DNA of 29,821 nucleotides from an uncultured Duncaniella sp. (lineage in GTDB: Bacteria; Bacteroidota; Bacteroidia; Bacteroidales; Muribaculaceae): NCBI GenBank assembly GCA_910578615.1, contig CAJTRI010000023.1, positions 1 through 29,821 of the forward strand, written 5' to 3'. The notes beneath the pieces are model-generated. The model worked only from the letters and a program-made list of their open reading frames with translations, was not told the origin of the DNA and did not search any database. Of the stretch, positions 8,489 to 14,811 are shown in pieces (within the stretch, counting starts at the first letter, position 1; every line of letters begins with the position of its first letter). The position numbers were made by a program, and so were the translations under genes.

Positions 8489-9193
8489 ATGAAGATAATC
8501 GATAAACGATTTTGGATTTCATGGATGGCTATGGCAATGCTGATGGTGGTTGTCTTAGTTCATTGCTGTTGGAATGAGGACTCGGTAATTCTTGGCAGAG
8601 CTTATGCTTTGTCGTTAATCTCAACGTCGCTATGCCATAGAATCAGACCCAAGGCGGCTTTTGGCAATCTTCTGGTTATGTTTCTATACAATGTCATACT
8701 TGGTTACAACTTGATTTTCAACAATCATGCTGGAGAGGGATTTACATGGTGGTTCTTTCTTCTCTTACTTAACGGCATCCACTCAATCGGGTTATTAATT
8801 TATTATGTCACAAATGTCCGTTTTACGGTTCTTGATTACATTTGGTATGTATCGGAAGCTATCAGAGAGAAGGAGTGTAACTATAATATGTCAGGATTGA
8901 CAATCCTATCATTTATCTGGTTGTTCTGCATTTTAGTGCCATTAATTGCTCCATTAATGTATTCGTTTTTTGGAAACCCGACAACCATCATTGTATCATT
9001 GATATTGTTGTTCTTACCGGAGTTGTTTTGTTGGTTACGATATACTTCCGCTCGAAAGCAATCCATATTGCAACATTATTCCGGCATGAGGCATTTGTGG
9101 CGTAGGATGTTTATTATTGCCACGACGGCTTTAATATTGGCTGCCTTTAATTTTGGTTTGATGTATCAGATAGGACTTATAAATAAAGCATAA
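8489..9193 (+). CDS. Polytopic membrane protein, paralogue of 9573-9917
   Basis: ATG 8489 is preferred to an upstream start at 8471 because it leaves seven bases after the previous stop and aligns with the paralogue start (M-K-x-x-D-K-R-F-W-I). The 234-residue protein is almost entirely hydrophobic, with about six or seven membrane helices and a conserved loop L-C-H-R-I-R-P-K-A-A-F-G-N-L-L. The first 105 residues are roughly 70-75% identical by eye to the product at 9573-9917, and the DNA is similar too, so the two arose by duplication. The C-terminal half has no counterpart there. Function unknown; the array context suggests immunity to a membrane-targeting effector. Confidence 0.65.
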   Translation: MKIIDKRFWISWMAMAMLMVVVLVHCCWNEDSVILGRAYALSLISTSLCHRIRPKAAFGNLLVMFLYNVILGYNLIFNNHAGEGFTWWFFLLLLNGIHSIGLLIYYVTNVRFTVLDYIWYVSEAIREKECNYNMSGLTILSFIWLFCILVPLIAPLMYSFFGNPTTIIVSLILLFLPELFCWLRYTSARKQSILQHYSGMRHLWRRMFIIATTALILAAFNFGLMYQIGLINKA

Positions 9194-9197
9194 CTAC

Positions 9198-9569
9198 ATG
9201 AATAATCGCGAAATATGGAATCCTATCCGGATGATTGACTGCGAGTGTTCGGTCAATTCAATAGACTACAATGCGACAGATCTCATTGTCGAACTGGAAC
9301 GTTTCGACAACAAAGGAATAGTAAAGATTGAGTTCAAAGATGTGTTCGCGTATCGCGTAACTTTAGAACATTTCAGAATAAACGATATACTGGATGGTGT
9401 GAGTATAGCACCGTTATACGAGGTTGAAAACTCTGATTATTATAACTGGCTAATGCAATCCGGTATGAAAGTGCTATATGGCGACACCCTCAAAGTCCGG
9501 CATTATGCCATAAAAACAACCGAACATATCATAGATATTATCACCCCTGATAGCTATATGGTGATGTAG
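9198..9569 (+). CDS. Small soluble hypothetical protein, immunity-like context
   Basis: A 123-residue acidic protein with a beta-rich pattern (D-L-I-V-E-L-E-R-F, I-V-K-I-E-F-K-D-V-F-A-Y-R-V-T, H-Y-A-I-K-T-T-E-H-I-I-D-I-I) and no membrane helix. It lies between the two paralogous membrane genes 8489 and 9573 with gaps of four and three bases, so all three are transcribed together. No motif of known function is visible. A cytoplasmic toxin-binding protein is the contextual guess only. Confidence 0.6.
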   Translation: MNNREIWNPIRMIDCECSVNSIDYNATDLIVELERFDNKGIVKIEFKDVFAYRVTLEHFRINDILDGVSIAPLYEVENSDYYNWLMQSGMKVLYGDTLKVRHYAIKTTEHIIDIITPDSYMVM

Positions 9570-9572
9570 AGT

Positions 9573-9917
9573 ATGAAACCGACCGATAAACGATTTTGGA
9601 TAGCATGGGCGGCTTTGGCGGTGCTGATGGTGGTTGTCATGGTTTGTCACAGTTGGAATGAGGACACAATGATTCTCGGCATAGCCTATGCGTTATCGCT
9701 ATTATCGACATGGCTTTGCCATCGAATCAGGCCAAAGGCGGCTTTCGGCAATCTTCTGGTTATGCTCCTATACAATGCCATACTTTGGCATAACTTTAGT
9801 TTCAATATTGATGGTGGCACCGGGTTTACATGGTGGTTCTATCTCCTTGATCTTAATGTCATTCACTCAATCGGGTTATTGATATATACCTCAAGTATTT
9901 ACATAAAGAGAAGATGA
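9573..9917 (+). CDS. Short membrane protein, C-terminally truncated paralogue of 8489-9193
   Basis: This 114-residue protein repeats the N-terminal half of the product at 8489: M-K-P-T-D-K-R-F-W-I-A-W, then the identical block L-C-H-R-I-R-P-K-A-A-F-G-N-L-L-V-M, then G-F-T-W-W-F and I-H-S-I-G-L-L-I-Y. It ends nine residues later, whereas the paralogue continues for about 128. It has about four membrane helices. Since its stop overlaps the next ATG (9914-9917) in the usual ATGA form, the short version is probably a stable gene rather than a random break. Confidence 0.65.
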   Translation: MKPTDKRFWIAWAALAVLMVVVMVCHSWNEDTMILGIAYALSLLSTWLCHRIRPKAAFGNLLVMLLYNAILWHNFSFNIDGGTGFTWWFYLLDLNVIHSIGLLIYTSSIYIKRR

Positions 9918-10429
9918 AACCTAAGAAAATCATTATTCTGACGATTATAGTGTTATTTGGAATAATGGGTGCGACTATCTGCTGTCGTCATGACATAAGC
10001 TATAAACAAATATGCTGCATTAAGAATCCGGATTGTAAAGACAATGCACATACTTTGTCCTATCCTTATGGATTCGTCCTGTTGCATGACAGCATTTCTC
10101 TGCAATCATACCGTGACATAAACGAGAGCACCTTACGTATTGCAGACAATGTGGGTCAATGGGATTTTGAAAAATATTCCTATCTGATAACCTACGGCAA
10201 TAATGTGGAACGGCTGTCATACAGTTGGCTGGACACATTTATGTATGATGAGTCTCCCAGCTATGCCAAATGTTGGAAAAAAGGCAAACAATTACTGATT
10301 GTAGATTATCCGGGGTTCAATTACCATCAACGTTCACTTCTCAATGATAACGAAATAAAAGGTAATGACAGCATATATGTCTATCGGCTACCACATTCTC
10401 CATTCTTACGTGGCTTGCAAGGTTTATAA
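9914..10429 (+). CDS. Exported or anchored hypothetical protein, last gene of the array
   Basis: A 171-residue protein with an N-terminal hydrophobic helix (about 5-21) that could be a signal peptide or anchor, ending near I-C-C-R. The remainder is soluble, cysteine-containing (K-Q-I-C-C-I-K-N-P-D-C-K) and rich in Tyr and Ser. It begins in an ATGA overlap with 9573-9917. After its stop the dense packing ends and only gene fragments follow up to 11259, so this is the right boundary of the co-directional array. The family is not recognised. Confidence 0.6.
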   Translation: MKPKKIIILTIIVLFGIMGATICCRHDISYKQICCIKNPDCKDNAHTLSYPYGFVLLHDSISLQSYRDINESTLRIADNVGQWDFEKYSYLITYGNNVERLSYSWLDTFMYDESPSYAKCWKKGKQLLIVDYPGFNYHQRSLLNDNEIKGNDSIYVYRLPHSPFLRGLQGL

Positions 10430-10439
10430 CCACAAAAAT

Positions 10440-10576
10440 ATTCAAGACTTATGTAGCGGAGACTCTTCAATGGTAAATTGGAATCATGCAATGGCAATAA
10501 GACCAAAGCAGCGAGAATGCTCTACATCAATCCTACGACATTATACCGCAAGATGAACAAATACGTTATAGAGTAA
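10440..10576 (+). pseudogene. Fragment of a Fis-type helix-turn-helix regulator
   Basis: Two short frames together give the end of a Fis-type DNA-binding domain. The first reads I-F-K-T-Y-V-A-E-T-L-Q; the second, from 10475, reads K-L-E-S-C-N-G-N-K-T-K-A-A-R-M-L and then I-N-P-T-T-L-Y-R-K-M-N-K-Y, ending at TAA 10574-10576. The pattern 'GNKTkAAkmLgInptTLYRKmkkY' is diagnostic of the C-terminus of sigma-54-type response regulators, including RteB-like regulators of Bacteroides conjugative transposons. The receiver and AAA+ domains are absent, and the fragment itself carries a frameshift. It is a relic, not a functional gene. Confidence 0.6.
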
Positions 10577-10688
10577 TCTCCCATTAAATTGTTGTTGTGA
10601 AAATAATTCTATGGATTATATACCTTAAAATCCAAATAAAAAACTTATCTTTGCATTGAAGAAAAGCGTTTTTTGAATTGATGCAAAA
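10577..10688. other. Short non-coding stretch between element relics
   Basis: An AT-rich stretch without an open reading frame I would defend. It contains one exact Bacteroidota -7 box (TATCTTTG, 10646-10653, + strand) with no acceptable TTTG at the right distance upstream and no intact gene downstream. It is probably debris from the same decay that removed the surrounding mobile-element genes. Confidence 0.4.
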
Positions 10689-11259
10689 TCAGGTCGAACA
10701 AAGCACCTCGCTCGTTTCTAAATCGTTACCTATTAAACCGCGAATTTCGGTAACTCGTTGATAGCAAGCCGATAAAAATTTGAATAATGTCTTCCGCAAT
10801 GGGACGAGATATGGCGTGTTATCCCGGCTGATTTCAGCCATTCTTTCAGCATATGTTTCATGACACTTGCAGGATGTCGCTGATGCACAGTCCGGTTATG
10901 CAACTGAACAGAGCCGCTTGTTTGAGTATGGATATCTTGCAGGGTGTGGCGACAAGCTGCTTGACCTCGGCGAGGAAGTCCATACGCAGTTTCTCTTTGT
11001 CGAGGAAGTCAAACTGCTCGTTGAGCAACTGGTCGAAGCGCCGGCAGCGGATAGCCTCTGCCTTTTCCTCCATAGAGGCGTTGAACTGACTCTCGCGCTC
11101 GTTCTTGAGCGAGGCGTAGATGCCGAGGGTTTCACGGCGGCTCATTCGGTTGGTGTGGGGATTACGGATGGCAGGATAGAAATCGAGATAGAGATAGAGC
11201 GAGATGCGTCCACCCGATATAGCCTTCTTGCGAAGGAAAACTTTGGTGCATGTATTCAT
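10689..11259 (-). pseudogene. Decayed tyrosine recombinase (integrase) gene
   Basis: Reading leftwards from ATG 11259, the N-terminus is that of a Bacteroidales phage or conjugative-element integrase (V-F-L-R-K-K, G-G-R-I-S-L-Y-L-Y-L-D-F-Y-P, then R-R-E-T-L-G-I-Y). The core-binding domain is missing: M-D-F-L-A runs straight into E-V-K-Q-L-V-A-T-P-C-K. The catalytic start T-G-L-R-I-S-D-I has become T-G-L-C-I-S-D-I, losing Arg I, and a stop follows at 10858. In other frames come M-L-K-E-W-L-K-S-A-G-I-T-R-H-I and H-C-G-R-H (the HxxR box) near 10800, then I-R-G-L-I-G-N-D-L-E-T-S-E-V-L, a damaged 'LLGH..TTqvY' end without the tyrosine. At least two deletions and two frameshifts make it inactive. 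Confidence 0.75.
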
Positions 11260-11357
11260 ATGCGTTGTGAATTAAAAGATTTAATGCGAAGGTTGGACGT
11301 GTTCAAACAGTGGACTCAGACACCCGATTTCGGGGTATTTCCACTGATAGTGCACCA

Positions 11358-11391
11358 CAAATATACCGCATTATAGCGTGGGTGGAGCAAA
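11358..11391 (-). promoter_or_regulatory. Candidate promoter of the integrase gene
   Basis: On the minus strand TATATTTG (11358-11365) matches the Bacteroidota -7 consensus TAnnTTTG exactly. A TTTG (11388-11391) lies 22 bases upstream, slightly longer than the usual 19-21. It would start transcription about 100 bases before the integrase ATG, and it overlaps the last codons of the upstream helix-turn-helix gene. Confidence 0.4.
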
Positions 11392-12255
11392 CAGATTATC
11401 AAGTTCTTGCTTGGATATTTTGATAATTCTTCCAACTTTGACCATGCTTATGGCGTAGGTCTTGATATAATGGTAAAGTTTGTCGCGTGTCATGCCGTAT
11501 TTTGCCATTGCCTCCCGCATGGTGTAGGTGCCAGACTCATCGACGGCAACACCTTTGGCTTTGTCGAAATGCCATTTTGAATATCTGGCTTCGCATCCGA
11601 CTTTCTTCTTCGGAATACGCTCCTTTGACATGAGACTGTAGATTGCCGATAGCGTCATGCCATAACGCTCCTGTATCTCCGTTGCCGTATACCACTCGGA
11701 AATATCTTCCTTAGATGCAGACTTGGCAAAGAATCGGTCTATGTGAGGTTTGCTCCAGAGAGTTTTACCTCGCTGGATAAGTTTCGGGAAGTTGTTTTCT
11801 TTCGCTGCTTTGAACAGCCATGAATTGCTGATACCGAATTTCTCAAGCACTTCTTTAGTGGTGTAGAACTCCGTTATCGGCTGTTTCTCTTTTGTCGGAC
11901 GCAACTGGTATAGGTGCGAACCATCGAAAAGAGCGTTAAGGCTCTCCCTGCTGATAAGTGTTTTGCCCTTGAATTGATAACAGGGGATAGAGTTTGCGGC
12001 GAGATAATAGTAGACGCTTCTTCTGCTCACGCCCAACAGTCGGGCGCATTGAGCCGGAGAGATAAAAGGGCTACTCTCGATAGTCTTTGGGTTGTTAGCC
12101 TTTGACTGTTCTTTCGCTACATGTTCCTTTCGCTTGGCATCCTTGTAAGCGTGTTCGGCACAACGCTTGGAACAGTATCGCGTCGTGCATTTGCGGGCGA
12201 TGAACGTGTTGCCGCACCACTCGCAGGTTTTGGTAATCTCAATAGTGCTACTCAT
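11371..12255 (-). CDS. Zinc-finger protein with four tandem excisionase-like helix-turn-helix domains
   Basis: A 294-residue DNA-binding protein. Residues 11-31 form a zinc-finger-like knuckle (C-E-W-C ... Y-C-S-K-R-C). Four winged helix-turn-helix units of the excisionase/MerR type (HTH_17-like) follow, at about 64-110, 129-175, 187-233 and 243-289. Each has the pattern 'Y-T-x-x-E-x-x-x-x-F-G-[IVM]-[ST]-x-x-x-[LIV]-Y' and a wing ending in K-x-x-x-[IL]-x-K/R. Such proteins stand next to integrases in Bacteroidales mobile elements and are thought to act as directionality factors or regulators. Here the gene is intact while the adjacent integrase is dead. Its upstream region holds direct repeats that could be its own binding sites. 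Confidence 0.75.
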   Translation of the reverse strand: MSSTIEITKTCEWCGNTFIARKCTTRYCSKRCAEHAYKDAKRKEHVAKEQSKANNPKTIESSPFISPAQCARLLGVSRRSVYYYLAANSIPCYQFKGKTLISRESLNALFDGSHLYQLRPTKEKQPITEFYTTKEVLEKFGISNSWLFKAAKENNFPKLIQRGKTLWSKPHIDRFFAKSASKEDISEWYTATEIQERYGMTLSAIYSLMSKERIPKKKVGCEARYSKWHFDKAKGVAVDESGTYTMREAMAKYGMTRDKLYHYIKTYAISMVKVGRIIKISKQELDNLFAPPTL

Positions 12256-12273
12256 TCGGTTTTACGCTTTTAT

Positions 12274-12323
12274 TTCTGTTAATATTCTGTTAAAAGTGTG
12301 CAAGGGCGTGCAACTGCGTGCAA
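12274..12323. repeat. Two sets of helically phased direct repeats upstream of the HTH gene
   Basis: TTCTGTTAA occurs at 12274-12282 and 12285-12293, eleven bases apart. Next to it GTGCAA occurs three times, at 12298-12303, 12308-12313 and 12318-12323, exactly ten bases apart, within the wider pattern G(T/C)GTGCAA. An inverted copy, CCTTGCA, is at 12335-12341. One-turn spacing places all copies on one face of the helix, as expected for cooperative binding by a multi-domain protein or for arm-type sites of an attachment region. The repeats lie 18-68 bases upstream of the HTH gene start, so autoregulation is also possible. Confidence 0.6.
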
Positions 12324-12508
12324 ATCGTCCACAACCTTGCATCTATGTCAGTCCTGACTGGCTCACGATATACAATCGGGATACAAAAATGGGCGTAAAA
12401 TCGAGCAGATACGGTTAAAACCGAGTAATGCGGCAACAAAAATGGCACCCTGTAAAGAGTGCCATACTAACAGATTATGCTAAATTGTAATCGTTTCTAA
12501 CTACATAG
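12324..12508. other. Junction region between mobile element and mnmE
   Basis: This non-coding stretch of about 185 bases contains a 12-base palindrome CGGTTAAAACCG (12412-12423), a ten-base direct repeat ACAAAAATGG (12383-12392 and 12436-12445) and the mnmE terminator. The element end, if mnmE is the integration site, must lie here or in the last bases of mnmE. I cannot fix the exact attachment core because the other end of the element is outside the window. Confidence 0.4.
12437..12465 (-). terminator. Terminator of the fdtA-mnmE operon
   Basis: On the minus strand ATGGCAC (12459-12465) and GTGCCAT (12442-12448) form a seven-pair stem, with the run TTTTTG directly after it. It lies about 45 bases downstream of the mnmE stop codon, as expected for an intrinsic terminator. 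Confidence 0.75.
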
Positions 12509-13924
12509 TTACTTTCCGATGCAGAACCGAGAGAATATGGTGTTTAGTATTTCTGAGGAAGGGATATTTCCTATTATTGTTGAGATATTTGTGAGGGTTT
12601 CGTGGAGGAGTTGTGCAACGAGGTCGGAGGGTAGGGTGGTTCGGAGGGCGGAGAGCAGGGTGCCGGTTGATTCGATTGCACGTGCGAGAGCCTGAGCCTG
12701 TCGTAAGTTTGTTATTACCGGGGTATCCTCTTCGGCTGGCATGTTATGGCTCATACACTTCTGTAAATGCGTCATGAGCGAGTCCAGACCATGTCCTGTA
12801 CGTGTGGAGAGCGGGAGAATGATTGTTTTTTCTGCGGTCGTTGCATGGAGGAGTGTCTTGACGGAGGATATTGCTTTTAAGACATCTCTTTCACCGGCAA
12901 GTAGGTCTGTCTTGTTGAGGAGGATTATGGTGGCTGTTGCTGATGTACCGTTTATCGGAGTTAGGATTTCCTGTGTAATCGCCGTGGTGGAATCTATGAC
13001 AAGGATAAGGATGTGGGCCTTGTTGATTGCCTGACGGGTTCGGGCGATACCTATCTGTTCGATTTTGTCGGTCGTATCGCGTAGACCTGCTGTGTCAATG
13101 AATCGGAAGAGGTAGTCTCCTATTTCGAGTGTTTCCTCGATTGTGTCGCGGGTAGTTCCGTGTATGTCGCTGACTATCGCGCGGTCATCTTGAAGAATAC
13201 AGTTAAGCAGAGACGATTTTCCTGCATTTGTGGCGCCGGCTATCGCTACCGGGATACCTTCCTTTATGGCGTTGCCGCTATCGAATGTAGAGTGCAGTCT
13301 TTTAAGTTCTGACAGGATGTCTTCGGCGAGGGAGATAAGCTTGGTACGATCGGCAAATTCTACATCCTCCTCGGAGAAATCAAGTTCGAGTTCAAGGAGG
13401 GCGGAGATATCAATCAGCGATTGACGCAGAGATGTCAGACGACGGGAAATGCTGCCTTTCATCTGTTTCATGGCGATACGGTGGGCGGCACGAGAGGATG
13501 ATGCGATTATATCGGCTACACCTTCGGCCTGTGTAAGATCTATGCGTCCGTTAATCAGTGCGCGGCGGGTATATTCTCCCGGTTCGGCAAGGCGGCATCC
13601 ATGTGTTATGAGAAGGTTTATGGTCTCGCGCTGTACCCATTTCGAACCATGAACCGATAGTTCCACAGTGTCTTCGCCTGTATAGGAGCGAGGCGCCCGG
13701 AATATTGTCGCTACACACTGGTCAAGCGGGTTTTCAGGCCGTAAGGGGTCTGTAATTTCCCCAAGATGGGCTGTATGGCTTTGTGCTTCTGACAGCGTGA
13801 CTCCATGCCATAATTTGTCTGTGATTTCAATGGCGTGTGGGCCGCTGATACGGATGACGGCTATTCCTCCTGTCCCGTGAGGTGTTGAGATGGCACAGAT
13901 CGTGTCGTCTGTTTGATATATCAT
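12509..13924 (-). CDS. mnmE: tRNA uridine-5-carboxymethylaminomethyl modification GTPase MnmE
   Basis: MnmE works with MnmG to modify the wobble uridine (U34) of certain tRNAs (cmnm5U/nm5U). The 471-residue protein begins with the formyl-folate-binding TrmE_N domain (about 1-120, with R-A-P-R-S-Y-T-G-E-D), followed by a helical domain. The inserted G domain has G1 G-A-T-N-A-G-K-S (230-237), G2 G-T-T-R-D (256-260), G3 D-T-A-G-L-R-D (277-283) and G4 N-K-T-D (337-340). It ends in the invariant C-I-G-K, whose cysteine is catalytically needed. The gene is complete. Two bases separate it from the nuclease gene upstream, so it is the last gene of the four-gene operon. A mobile element adjoins its 3' end. 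Confidence 0.97.
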   Translation of the reverse strand: MIYQTDDTICAISTPHGTGGIAVIRISGPHAIEITDKLWHGVTLSEAQSHTAHLGEITDPLRPENPLDQCVATIFRAPRSYTGEDTVELSVHGSKWVQRETINLLITHGCRLAEPGEYTRRALINGRIDLTQAEGVADIIASSSRAAHRIAMKQMKGSISRRLTSLRQSLIDISALLELELDFSEEDVEFADRTKLISLAEDILSELKRLHSTFDSGNAIKEGIPVAIAGATNAGKSSLLNCILQDDRAIVSDIHGTTRDTIEETLEIGDYLFRFIDTAGLRDTTDKIEQIGIARTRQAINKAHILILVIDSTTAITQEILTPINGTSATATIILLNKTDLLAGERDVLKAISSVKTLLHATTAEKTIILPLSTRTGHGLDSLMTHLQKCMSHNMPAEEDTPVITNLRQAQALARAIESTGTLLSALRTTLPSDLVAQLLHETLTNISTIIGNIPSSEILNTIFSRFCIGK

Positions 13925-13926
13925 TG

Positions 13927-14811
13927 TTAATTTTTGTTCTGTTTTTTCCTGTTCTTATTGTATTCCCACTGGGAAAATTTGTGCTGGCTTTCCACATCAT
14001 TCTCTATGTAATCAGGTAGGGTGTGGAAAAAATCATGTCCTGTAAGTCTTTCAACCGAGTCGATTGATACGACACATTGCTGCATACCTCCTTTGACACG
14101 GTCGTTAGGCATTATAAACGCTATACCACGAGGGGGTGTGGCATATGGGGCGATGATTACTTTGAAAAAACGTTTCGGTACCCAGACACGAGAATCGCCT
14201 ATACGCTCGATAGGTTTTGATTCAATAACCGGGCCGCATACTATGTATATCCGGCCTTCCTCGCGTGCCCACTGGCGGCATTTCTCTTCCAGAGTGCGCC
14301 ATGCCCCTACGTTAAGAGCCTTTGTCTGCGGGCATATATTAGTCAGGAAGAATGTCTCCTCCATGGCTTGCTTATCCCATTTCATGTCACCGGCCGGCGC
14401 CATATGGCCACGATCGTATCCTGAATAAGAATAGTCCCATGTCTCTGCACATCCGACAACGTCCGGGTCGGCTGAGAATTTGTCAGAGCGTGGTTCTTTG
14501 CCGGTTGTTTCATCTGCGGTAAGTTCCCAAGCCACCCAGTTTGGTATGTGACAGTCTGGATTAAATGATAAATCCATGCCTGTGTATCTTTTCTCCACAG
14601 AGGCGAGTGACGGATTTGTCTTTACGTCTAACAGATTGCCGAAATCCCGGTCATATGACGTGGATGAGGATGTCTCTGTCTGAGCCTTAGTGTCGGTTTG
14701 CTCATTGCTGCGGAGGTCTGTGGCGAGTTTCCAACATCCGATGATGAGTATGGCTATGACAAAAATGGTTCTTTTATTGCGTGAGGATTGTTTCTTTTTC
14801 TTTCTTACCAT
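13927..14811 (-). CDS. Membrane-anchored DNA/RNA non-specific endonuclease (NUC family)
   Basis: A 294-residue protein with a very basic N-terminus and one membrane helix (about 14-31), then a linker rich in Thr, Ser and Gln, then a beta-beta-alpha-metal nuclease domain. The motif D-R-G-H-M-A-P-A (133-140) holds the general base His136. The pattern F-F-L-T-N-I-C-P-Q (155-162) and Asn167 provide the Mg-binding side. The anchor implies action in the periplasm, where such enzymes degrade incoming or extracellular nucleic acid; use as a toxin is less likely, because there is no delivery domain. Its start overlaps the end of the aminotransferase gene by seven bases, and mnmE follows after two bases. 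Confidence 0.9.
   Translation of the reverse strand: MVRKKKKQSSRNKRTIFVIAILIIGCWKLATDLRSNEQTDTKAQTETSSSTSYDRDFGNLLDVKTNPSLASVEKRYTGMDLSFNPDCHIPNWVAWELTADETTGKEPRSDKFSADPDVVGCAETWDYSYSGYDRGHMAPAGDMKWDKQAMEETFFLTNICPQTKALNVGAWRTLEEKCRQWAREEGRIYIVCGPVIESKPIERIGDSRVWVPKRFFKVIIAPYATPPRGIAFIMPNDRVKGGMQQCVVSIDSVERLTGHDFFHTLPDYIENDVESQHKFSQWEYNKNRKKQNKN

Noticed and set aside
10646..10653. Isolated TATCTTTG box as an active promoter or small RNA start
   Set aside because: There is no -33 box at 19-21 bases and no gene or stable RNA structure I can identify downstream.
10867..11376. Long plus-strand frame with I-E-I-E-I-E-I-E repeats over the integrase relic
   Set aside because: It is the antisense of the integrase N-terminus (L-Y-L-Y-L-D-F); it has no family features or start signal.
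12412..12423. CGGTTAAAACCG palindrome as a terminator
   Set aside because: The stem has only five pairs and no following T run; it may be a binding site but nothing supports more.
12383..12445. Ten-base direct repeat ACAAAAATGG as attachment core
   Set aside because: It is short and A-rich, one copy overlaps the mnmE terminator, and both copies are on the same side of the element; chance is likely.
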